Of a stretch of 64,000 nucleotides of DNA, positions 54,831-64,000 are shown piece by piece. The stretch covers positions 30,917,501-30,981,500 of the forward strand of contig JASDFA010000006.1 of the NCBI GenBank assembly GCA_035772735.1. Direction: 5' to 3'. The stretch is from Datura wrightii (Eukaryota > Streptophyta > Magnoliopsida > Solanales > Solanaceae). The position numbers and the translations under genes were made by a program. A model generated the notes under the pieces. It ran no database searches and was not told where the DNA came from. It saw only the letters and a program-made list of their open reading frames with translations. Every line of letters begins with the position of its first letter. Position 1 is the first letter of the stretch.

Positions 54831-57262
54831 ATTAAGGATAATATTGTAATTTCTCTTAGAAATTAATGAATTATTCGATATAAAAAAATTAAATAATTTC
54901 TTCTCAAATTGATAATTTATTATTTAGAAAATTTTAAATTACTTTTAAATGATTAATTCAATAATCTGATACCAATAATCTATCAACACTTTCTTAATTT
55001 AAATTATCAATTATGATTCAATTTTAAACACCCTTATTTTAAATGTTTGTGTGTACGTATTCTTCTATTATTTAAGTACTAATAAATTTATTTGCGCTTC
55101 ACGCGATTATTAAAATAATATTAAATTTATAAAAAATAATATTTTCGTAAGAATCTTTAGATAGAAAAAATTTTGTAAATAAAAAATATAAACTACATCT
55201 TTTATATATGTCTATATTAATTATACACATATGACTACTTTTTATTTTCTAAATTATTCTATAATTTGTACCATATTCTAAAAAAAAATAACAAAAAAGA
55301 TGTGATACTATAAAGAAAAAGAAAATACGAAATAAATAAATCTGGCCATTTTTTTTTTCTTCTCAATATCTTTTACTTATTTTCCTTTTCGATTCGCTTT
55401 CTATTTTTTTTCTTTAATAATATTTGTAGCAATGTAGTAAGCTTTTTCCTTGTTTCTTTAGTAACTTTCTTATTTATATTTTTTTTAGTTATTTGAACGT
55501 AAGTTATAAATTACACAAAGATATTCTTAATCTGAGAATCAAGTGATCTTGTAAATGTAATATTTGTATGAGCAGATTAAGCACAAATAATAAAAATTAC
55601 TTACTATAAAATTAAATCGTAAAAAGTGAATTACTTCTTTGCAAAAAAAAAAAAGTACAAACTTGATAAGGGAGGAAATTTTTTATCCAAACTTCAATAT
55701 ATACTATTTGTTTATTGATTCTTGGTCCTTTTTAGAAACTTCTTGCATATGCTCTTTTGGAATTATCTAGGTCGATTCTACCTTCAGCTTCTTCACGTTA
55801 TTATTGGTTGTTCCTTTACTTTCATTCTTTTGTAGATCTGATTTCGATTCTATATTTTCACTTTTTTGCAGACTTCGTTCTTTCTTTAATAGTTTATTCT
55901 TCAATGGTAAGGTTCTCAATAGGCAGCAAACCAATGGTAATTCCTCGCTTTATTTGTCTAAACCCCTCTCCATCGTTGTTGAAGTCCAACACCTCTGTAA
56001 TCTTCCACTGTATGTAGTCTTGCTTTATTTCATGTACCTTCATTTCATGAAACCTTGTAGAACTTTCATTTTGCTTCATTACTATCAATAATTTTTTCAA
56101 GAAAAAAAAATTTCAAATCATATCTTATTAAGTTAAGCTATACACTAATATAGATTTAACTCAACTTTCTTCATTCTTTAATAATAATATATTCTTAAGA
56201 GTTTAATTTTAATATTATCAAACAAATCAATATAAATAAATTAAATTATTTATAAATAAATCAAAAAGCTCAAAAAAAATTATAAAAAAATAAATATGAA
56301 TAAAGTTATTAAACACATGTCACGTATCTAATTCTCCTTTATATATATATTTATTGATTTGAACATCTTTGTTTTTTCATTTTCAGAAGGCAAGACTCAT
56401 TAAATTTATACATATTTTTTCAATATCGAGATATTATTTTATTAACAAATCTTAAACTTCCTTGGTTAATTGAATAAATCTAATCTATTAAGTCATTAAT
56501 AGGTTATAGGAGCGGCGTCACAATCATGGAGCCTACTTGAGGCACTGGGACAGATCCTATATCAGAGGAGAGCCAAATCCTTAATTTCAATTATATTAAA
56601 AATAAATATTAATTTATTAAATTTAGAAAATTTTAAAAAATTTTACGTAAAATTTTAATTTTATTTTTATTATTAATTATAAACATTTTTTAATTTATCT
56701 TGAAAAAGTAATATACATAATTATTATTTTTAGTTATTTTTTCTTAAAAAATATATAAATTAATATTAAATACGTAAAAATAAAAAAAAAACTGATTTTT
56801 TTTAATTTAAATTATTTATATATAAAAAATCTAAATATTTTCTTTTAATTATCCATATCCTCTAAAACCTAAAAATAGACAGACGGAGTATTAGGAGATT
56901 CTCCCCAAGACCCAAGCTTGAAAGATAAGCTAAGCTTTGTATTACGATTTTTATTTCTAGTCTCCCAAATCTAGAAACCACAACCCACTTTAAATAAATA
57001 TTGTCTTCTCATCACGCGTCCACGTGTCTAGGCCAAAAATATTTGTACAACCTTCAATCTTCCATGTGTCTAGGCCAAAATAATTGTACACGTGTCATTT
57101 TTAATAATAGTTGTTTGGTCATAAAATTTATTAGAATTTTGAATTTGAAATAAATTTATATAAAATTTTAGTTTCAAAGTTTACATCCTCCCCCGATATA
57201 ATATTTTTTTATTATTTGACCTTTCCAATACTTCTTTTTTGTGAAGTTTAGGGTGGAGTCTC
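54831..57262. other. AT-rich intergenic stretch
   Basis: No supported gene. Frames of 68-95 codons between 55750 and 56100 overlap on both strands and match nothing I know. ACGGAGTATTAGGAG at about 56884 looks like one end of a Stowaway-type MITE, but the other end was not found. Confidence 0.5.
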
Positions 57263-58170
57263 TGGATGACAATAGGGCGTGGTTAGGCCGAGTTAGGATG
57301 GGGCAAGTTTTCGTTATTTAGATTTTAATTTATTTTGTTTTATTTTATTTAATATTTTTTGAAAAAATTATTTTTTTCATCCCGCTAAGTTCTGCTTTGT
57401 TTTGTTCTGTTTATATTATTTTTTTTTATTTCGCAGCATGAATATTTTTTAATTTCTTTATCATCTATAAATGAAAGTTAATTAAATAAATATTTTATTG
57501 CGATGTCTTACTTTTTATTTTTTAATTTTATAAAAATAAATTATTCTAATTTGGTAAGTAAAATTTACTCTTTGTTATAATTTATTTGGCTTGATTCGGA
57601 ACACCAAGATCAAACTAACTAATGTTTGATGTGAGTATTAACATACAATCTTCAGTTTTTTAAAAATAAAAATTACGTAAAAATTACGATAAGTCATAAC
57701 TATTTACTATTCAAAATATATAGAAAATATTTTAAAAAATTATAATTTAAAAAATTATTTTTTAATTATTTAAATAGTAACTAAGACAAATAAATTAAAA
57801 TGAAATAATGAGTATAAATTTTTGTGATAAAAGAACCAAAAACATACTTTAATAACAAAATTCATATGTCTAAAAATTATAGTCCTCGTATCTTTTAAAA
57901 TATTAACATGATATTGCACAAGATTGCCATGTCCTTTCGGGTATAAACTGTTACCGGCAATTCTATTTTCTTTTTCTAAATTTGAGTCTTACTCTATCCC
58001 ACCCTAACTCATTCAAAAATTTTAAAAATAATATTTTTTTCTGACTCGCTCTACCCCATCCTATTTAAAATTCTTTGTGTCCTGTCCTAACCTACTCTAT
58101 TTAAATTTTTCTCCATCCTACCGTATTAAGGACTTGCCCTGCCCCACTCCGCCCCAATTGCCACCCCTAG
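57263..58170. mobile_element. hAT-like non-autonomous element
   Basis: 908 bp with sub-terminal inverted ends: left TGGATGACAATAGGGCG and GGATGGGGCAAG, right (inverted) CTAGGGGTGGCAATTGGGGC and GTGGGGCAGGGCAAG. Flanked by GGAGTCTC (57255-57262) and GGAGGTCC (58171-58178), 6 of 8 identical, the TSD length of hAT elements. AT-rich centre without transposase. Confidence 0.6.
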
Positions 58171-58689
58171 GGAGGTCCCTCCCACGTGGCATATCATTAT
58201 CAGCAAACCAAAGGAAAATGGCCGCGCTACCTTTTGTTTATGACCGAGATCATGTCATATGGACAAGTGGGACCCATTTTCTCCAAAAAGTAATTGATAA
58301 TTCGGAGAATTTACCCACAAGGAAAAAAAGAAATTAAAAGTTATCTATCTATCTATCTTCAGAGTCTTCCGAGTCGCCCGCAAATCGGGCTTCAACATTC
58401 AATACTCCTGTTATAAAGTTGCACTGTTTAGACCCTTAAAAAAAAGAGACTTTTATTTTCAGTTTATTTAAGATGAATATGATTTTTTATATTTAAAAAT
58501 AATATAATTTATAAATAAAATTTTTAATAAAATCAGATAAATATTTAAAATTTATATGGAATAATTATTTTTTTAAAAAAAGTTGTTTTAAACTTTATAC
58601 CAATTAAATGTGGCCATACATATTTGGGGGAGGCCGGAAGGGGCTTACTTACCTCTTCTCCTTCAGAAAAATTAGCGGAAGGACTGATT
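58171..58689. other. Intergenic with short TATC repeat
   Basis: (TATC)4 at about 58342-58358. A frame MAALPFVYDRDHVIW at about 58218 is short and unsupported. Nothing else recognised. Confidence 0.45.
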
Positions 58690-59400
58690 ATAATATATAT
58701 AGCCAGAGTTAGAAGATTAAAAAATATTTCACCAAATTTTTAGAAGAAATAAGTATATTTAGAGAGTAATAAAAATTATTTTTAGAAGTTAAAAGAAGAG
58801 TTTTTTCCAAAGGACTTTAGCAAATATTTTTGAGAAAAATTCATTTAGAAATATTTTTTTTAAAATTTGATCAAACTGTAATTACTATTCAAAAGTTTTA
58901 TTCAAATTGATTAATCAAACACAAACTATTTTCACCAAAATACTTTTTCGAAAAACACTTTAAGAAAAATCAGTTTTCAAAATAAGTTACTTTTAGATGT
59001 TAGGCCAAATAGGTTATAATTCAGCCAAGTCAAAAGACCAATATAAAATAGCTTATTTGGTTAAACTTCTAAAATCAGCTTATTTTAAAAAGTAATTTTT
59101 TCAAAGATACTTTTCAAAAAAGTATTTTTAGTGAGAAACAGTTTGTATTTGACCATAAATTTAAAAAGTAGTTTTGAGCAGCATTTAGTGTTTCTTCAAG
59201 CTTTTTAAAAATGTTTCAAGTATATTTTTCTTTAAAATGTTTTTAGAAAAAAAATTACTTTTTTTGGCTTTTGAAAAATAAACTCTGCTACTCCCCAGAA
59301 ACATTTATTTTCTCCCAAAAATTTGATCAAAAACACTTCATTTTTTTTAAATAAGCACTTTTTTTTATATGAAAAAAGATATTTTTGGCCTCTCAAAAGT
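58690..59400. mobile_element. Two inverted copies of a MITE-like repeat
   Basis: 58700-58980 and 59040-59395 share, in opposite orientation, TTTGATCAAA, a run like AAAATTATTTTTAGAAG, and AAAAGTAATTTTTT-type blocks. A third relative is at 47985-48245. Borders and TSDs are unclear. Confidence 0.45.
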
Positions 59401-59519
59401 TTAACTAAAGAGACTATAATAATCGGGTCGGAGGGACAAACTCTTAGAATCACAACCAAAGAACCACATAAAAGACACAGTGAACATGAGAAAATATAAC
59501 GAAGAAGGAAAACACTCCA

Positions 59520-59950
59520 TGGATTTGCTTGGTATGGAGAAAAATATTTTTTAGAAAGAAAATTCAATTTTCTCATAGTTGGTTGGTCAAAATATTTTAG
59601 AAAATATTTTCTTTTAGGAAAACTAGTTCCTTAAAAATGAGACAAATGACTTCTCTAATAAAAGTAAGAAAAACAAATTTCACAGGTGATACTCTAGGTT
59701 CATCTCCTCCCCCACCTATCTTGCACACCCCAACACCCACCTATTAACCATCCTACTGACCGACCACCCTCGAACCCTAGCTCTCCACCCTATTTCACTC
59801 CATAATATTTTTCTAAATTACATATAAATATTCTTGGAATAATATTTTAGTGTTTACTTATCAAATGCTAAAATATAAGTTAAAAACTCACTTATTTTCT
59901 AAGAAAACATTTCCCAAAATTACAATTTTCATGGACAACATTTTTGGATT
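59520..59950. mobile_element. Possible MITE with decayed inverted ends
   Basis: TTGGTATGGAGAAAAATATTTT at the left (first 20 bases are diagnostic) and TTATTTTCTAAGAAAACATT at the right are roughly inverted. The centre is C-rich (CTCCTCCCCCACC at about 59703). No TSD read. Confidence 0.35.
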
Positions 59951-60044
59951 GAAGAGTTATTTGAATTAGATGACTTATATTCGTTGATATAAGCTTTAAG
60001 AGCTAAATGATTTGAAATAACATTTTTCAGTTTTGATGGGATTG

Positions 60045-60645
60045 TACCGCTGATCAACCCTTAACCTATTTTTATTTGTTTCAGTGATGGACATGTTGAC
60101 GCGACAAATTAAAGGTGGGGTGTCATGATGTATGTTATTTGTAGATGACATGGTTCTGATTGACGAGACTTGTGATGGAGTTAACGCTAAGTTGGAGGTT
60201 TGGAGTTAGATCCTGGAGTCTAAAGGGTTCAAGTTGAGTAGGATCAAGAGAGAATACTTGGAGTGTAAGTTCAATGATATAACCATGAGGCGAATTGTGG
60301 AAGTGCGGCTTGATACACAAGTCATTCATAAGTGAGAAAGTTTCAAGTATCCTGGGTCTATTATCCAAGAAAATGGGGAGATTGACGAGAATGTCACTCA
60401 ACGTATAGGTGCAGGGTGGATGAAATGGAGACTCGTATCTGGAGTCTTGTGTGATAATAAGGTGCCATCAAAACTTAATGGTAAATTTTACAGAGTGGTA
60501 GTTAGACGAACTATGATGTGTAGGCCGAAGTGTTAGCTAATAAAAAATTCTCACATTCAGAAGTTGAAAGTTGCAAAAATGAGGATATTGCTACGGATGC
60601 GTGAGTATACTATGATAGATATGATTGGAAATGAAGATATTAGGT
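60045..60645 (+). pseudogene. RTE-like LINE reverse transcriptase fragment
   Basis: One frame from about 60054 to 60645 without any indel: VMDMLTRQIKGGVS, stop, CMLFVDDMVLIDETCDGVNA (catalytic D-D at 60144-60149), KLEVWS, stop, ILESKGFKLSRIKREYLECK, VEVRLDTQVIHK, stop, ESFKYPGSIIQENGEIDENV, TQRIGAGWMKWRLVSGVLCD, NGKFYRVVVRRTMM, KC, stop, LIKNSHIQKLKVAKMRIL. This is the RT thumb and connection region of plant RTE-type LINEs. The LINE is cut at both ends, on the right by an LTR inserted after the NEDIR codons. Confidence 0.85.
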
Positions 60646-60648
60646 TAA

Positions 60649-61696
60649 TGTGTGTAAAACCTCGTATTGTCGTGCAAAGATTTGAACCATTCTATATATG
60701 TATGTGCGTAAAATCAACCCAATTTTCTTTTGATGGATCTTAAGTGTTTGAAAGATTTAATCATGAGTTACAATGTGTTACGGAAGTTAGGAGTTAGTTA
60801 GAAATCGAAAAGATTGGTTTTTATGCCTTTCGCCAAGAATAGATAAAAGTATGGACTGTAGAATTAATCTATGAACCCCACAATGGATTGTAAGTGGAGC
60901 GGAGATGAAGGAGGAACTGGTTTCCAGTAACGAGCCACATATGGACCATACATGGAATTACGGGCCGTATGTTGGCTGTATGTGAGAAGGGAAGCATGTA
61001 CGAAGTGAAGTGTAAAGAGTATGTGGAGTTTATGGATTTTAGATGATCATATCTCCCAATCTACAAAGTATTTTTGGGTATTCTACAACTCAAATTAAAT
61101 CCCTATAAATATAGTTTCCAATGCTTTCAACCATTCGTCAATCAAAATTTGGAGTAAAAAGTAATAGGCATTTTACTGATACACTGTCAAGCAGTTGTGA
61201 CTGATGACATACAAACCAAAGAATGATTTTGTGGCCCGTAATTGGCGTATTTTGGATGTGAGTCACTAATCAGTGGCTAGATAGCAGAGGGATGACTTAG
61301 GTGCTATTTTGCGGTCTGCAACTGACATATGTGGTCCGCATATGGCAATTTTTGTCAGAAAAATGTGATTTTCAGTCTTTTCTAAACGTAATTTTGGGTT
61401 CGTTTCCTCATTTCTTCCATCTATATCAAACTCTGAAGCCCCCGAGTGCTCTCCAAAACCCTCCAAGCATGGGTAAACATCTTTAATGGTACTAAAACTT
61501 AAACCCATAAATTTTCAAGATTTTGACATCAAATCTTCCTTCTCATTTAGCAAGGTCAAGAACACCTCTAGAAGTTCAAGACTTGAGTTGTGAGTATTCT
61601 CTTCCTCCTTTAAGGTATGACTTCTTCATAAACCCTTGCATGAGTATTATTTTCTACTGCTTAGGTATGTTCTGAGGTCGGAACTCATAGGACGGT
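60649..61696 (+). mobile_element. Chromovirus-like LTR fragment, plus strand
   Basis: Starts TGTGTGTAAAACCTCG inside the LINE. Contains TCTCCCAATC, AAAGTATTTTTGGGTATTC and the CTTTAAGGTATGACTTC / CTTAGGTATG splice-like blocks seen in plant chromovirus LTRs. It is interrupted at 61697 by a Tat/Athila-like LTR. Family judged from layout only. Confidence 0.45.
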
Positions 61697-61981
61697 TGAG
61701 AACGCCAAAACTACACCATAAAATGAAGTATAAAATAATGTTCAAATAAAGAATTCAACCACGGTTAGGGTCGATCCCACGAGGAATATGATTAAGATCT
61801 CAATTAATACAGTTATTTATACTTTTAGTCAAGTTATTTTTGAGTGGGGAATTTTAAAGGAACAAGTAATCTTGAATAACTCTTAGTATCAAATAGCAAT
61901 AGTATCAAATCGTGTTGTAATCAATGGATATAAATCACTAGGAGTGTGTTCCCCATGATTTCATAACTACATAGGTTTGTC

Positions 61982-62225
61982 GTACTAGTGACCTATTCCA
62001 ATGCTTAGCATGCAGATCGATAAGTTACGCTTACCTAAATGGCTGGTTCGCCCCTATTAGATGACTATCCTCAACTATCGAGACCGATCTCATGTGTTTT
62101 GCAGTACTAGTGACCTATTCCAATGCTTAGCATGCAAATCGATAAGTTACGCTCACCTAAATGGCAGGTTCACCCCTATTAGATGACTATCCTCAATTAT
62201 CGAGACCGATCTCATGTGTTTTGCA
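61982..62225. repeat. 122-bp tandem duplication inside the LTR
   Basis: 61982-62103 is repeated at 62104-62225 with a few differences. Both units start GTACTAGTGACCTATTCCAA and end GTGTTTTGCA. Confidence 0.93.
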
Positions 62226-62731
62226 ATCTAACCCTTATCATTGATTCTATATTATCTTTTCTGAGACTATGGCTTAAGCTATTAAGTGAAAGTTGATAGT
62301 TCCAAGTCTCCGTTGTTAATTCCTTTTTCCTAATCTCTACCTCTCTAGGTTCAAGCAAGTAAAGAATACCATCGAGTTCTAACGTTGCGCACCATTAAAC
62401 AACAATCAAATCTAATGAAATAACACTATAGGCATGCATATTGGTTTAGAATCACTACGTACATAACCCTACTTCGTTACTTCATCATGGTTCTCACAAT
62501 CCTAGTTGTGAGATTTCGCTACTATGATTGTAAGAACACAACAAGAATTCATAGAAGAAAGAATAATTATGAATTTACAATTAGAATAGAATAAATCCGA
62601 ATTTGCAATTGTGATTAATCTCCAAAACCCAAGAACAAAATGATATTGATGTTTCTTAGGCCTCATAAAGTCTCTCAAAAATGTAAGAAAACATTCTACG
62701 ACTGAATAATAATAAATAAAACCTAAGGGAA

Positions 62732-62740
62732 GTATTTATA
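62732..62740 (-). promoter_or_regulatory. TATA box of the Tat/Athila-like LTR
   Basis: TATAAATAC on the minus strand, at the place matching 5736-5744. Confidence 0.6.
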
Positions 62741-63204
62741 GAAACATAAAATCCTATCCTAATTTAACAAGAATTGCAGGTTCGGGTAATCTTACGAGTC
62801 GTGGGATGATACTAAGACCCATTGGATGAGGTCTTGGTTCCAAACTCAACATCGAATCTCTCAGGTACGAAGGCATAGGTTAGCTTGTGATATGTTACCA
62901 TGAGTTGTGACTTCTCATCATGGTTGGCATTCCCCATTGCACCTTCTCAGAATTTTGAACAACGCCTCTTTAGTACGACCCGTCCTTTGCTAGAACAGTT
63001 TGTTGTATCTGGCTGTACCTTGAAGTTACCCTTTTGATCATTCTCTGTTTCTCACCATGAGAGCCTGGTACGACTCATAGCAATGCCCAATGAGTCGTGC
63101 CACGATTCGTCAGACCCATTTCTTTTTGCCTTTTTTCATTATTTTCTAAATTTTTAACTCCCGAAATATGTTTTTCCTGCAAAATTAACAAAACCCATCA
63201 TATA

Positions 63205-64000
63205 TGTCACACCTCGCCTTGGGGGGTATGACTGGCACCTGGTGCCCTACTAGGACCTGACCTGCTGGACTGTTAAGCCTGGGCACATCTGGTGCCTGGC
63301 TGGCTCTAACTCACATTTCTGGAAACAAAGGGCTATATAACGGCTGTAAACACAGCCTCCGGCCCATTGGCCTATAGCCTCCTGTACCTGTAATAACAAC
63401 TGACCAGAACAAGCAACTATAGGGAAGCCTATGCGGGCCGACAAGGCCACCCTGCTGTCTAGCTATCTGCATTCAGCGGTAAAATACTAGAAGGCTACGT
63501 GACCGGCAAGGTCACCACTACCGTCAAACTTATGGCCCCACACGGCCAACATAAAAGAAGCAAGAGTACTAACAGCTAACAACTGCACGACCTCACACGA
63601 CCGGCTCAACTGACCACAAGGAAATATACAGACTGCAAGCCTCTAGGAATAGCAATAGAAATGATCGGGACAGGGCCCCGACCTACCCGTACTGTATAAC
63701 AAAAGAACTGAAATACACCTCTGGAATTCAGTCTCCGGATGACAGGAGCTGAATACTTGATCGCTGACGGGAATCACGTAGTGTCACCTGCTCGTCTATC
63801 AGTACCTGCAGGCAAGTAATGCAGTGCCCCACCGGGCGTCAGTACCGCTGGTACTGAGTATGTAAAGCAATAACTGAAAGCAAAGTCTGAATACAATAAT
63901 ATAACTGAAGAAACTGAAGTAGAGAGAATAGACTGACTGTCTGATAATGTAAATCATACCTTCTCTCAATCTTTACTGGAAAGGATAAGAGTCATACCTG
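63205..64000 (-). mobile_element. Start of a gypsy A-type LTR, runs off the window
   Basis: TGTCACACCTCGCCTTGG, then GGTATGACTGGCACCTGGTG, matches the left end of both gypsy A LTRs (21649, 30097), and GCCGACAAGGCCACC at about 63437 follows as in them. The bases before it (63200-63204) are ATATA. As no primer-binding site precedes, this is the outer border of a minus-strand element or a solo LTR. Confidence 0.85.

Larger units (their letters stand above)
61697..63204 (-). mobile_element. Tat/Athila-like LTR, broken by a gypsy A-type LTR
   Basis: Plus strand begins TGAGAACGCCAAAACTACAC, matching the start of the LTR at 4773. It shares GGTCGATCC (61770), GCTTAGCATGCA (about 62007) and the minus-strand TATA box (62732-62740). 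It stops at 63204, where another LTR inserted, so its other end lies outside the window. Holds a 122-bp tandem duplication and ACGAGTCGT-type motifs at about 62795 and 63062-63110. Confidence 0.8.

Noticed and set aside
55757..56100. Overlapping frames of 68-95 codons as a small gene
   Set aside because: Three frames on both strands overlap, none matches a known family, and no start context or splice structure favours one.
59232..59576. 114-codon minus-strand frame
   Set aside because: AT-rich, low-complexity translation through MITE-like repeats.
1..64000. Integrated pararetrovirus (caulimovirid) sequence
   Set aside because: All RT-type text is flanked by LTRs, primer sites or LINE features, and no movement-protein or coat motif of that group was seen.

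Overview
This window is plant nuclear DNA made almost entirely of LTR retrotransposons nested in one another. There is no convincing intact host gene, no rRNA or tRNA gene and no CRISPR array. The mix of elements suggests a dicot, most likely Solanaceae (moderate confidence): chromovirus (Del/Tekay-like) Ty3/gypsy elements primed by initiator tRNA-Met, Tat/Athila-like gypsy LTRs, short-LTR Ty1/copia elements, an RTE-like LINE and several MITE types. Family names come from recognising conserved motifs by eye, not from a search.

Layout. 1-6540: minus-strand chromovirus B (protease, gag, primer-binding site, 5' LTR), split by two Tat/Athila-like solo LTRs with target-site duplications (TSDs) GATGG and GCACT. 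6541-13168: plus-strand chromovirus with 5' LTR, decayed gag, RT/RNase H, integrase and a 3' LTR cut short. 13169-15635: most of another minus-strand LTR. 16253-46618: probably one old copia element (its LTR pieces at both ends) that received two nests. Nest 1 is copia-1 (17025-34430, TSD ACAAG), holding minus-strand gypsy A (21649-33320, TSD ACTTA), which holds a solo LTR (27213-29785, TSD GTCCT). Nest 2 is a minus-strand Tat/Athila-like element (34736 to about 45203), holding plus-strand chromovirus C (38605-42673, TSD GTAGG). 46619-60040 is AT-rich and less TE-dense. It holds MITEs, a long-inverted-repeat Mutator-like element (48405-49335, 9-bp TSD) and a young copia (49402-53294, LTRs identical by eye, TSD TTTTT). 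60045-64000: a LINE RT fragment, a chromovirus LTR fragment, a Tat/Athila-like LTR and the first 796 bp of a gypsy A-type LTR running off the window.

No element could make its own full protein set: every pol is deleted or carries stops, many of them C-to-T or G-to-A type (for example CAG to TAG), as expected from decay of methylated DNA. The most interesting items are the young copia with dead pol and a five-unit tandem repeat containing heat-shock-element-like TTCnnGAA cores; the accessory ORF with an apparent leader intron in the Tat-like element; hairpin-forming tandem arrays inside LTRs; and the readable order of insertions. I found no convincing wholly new biological system.
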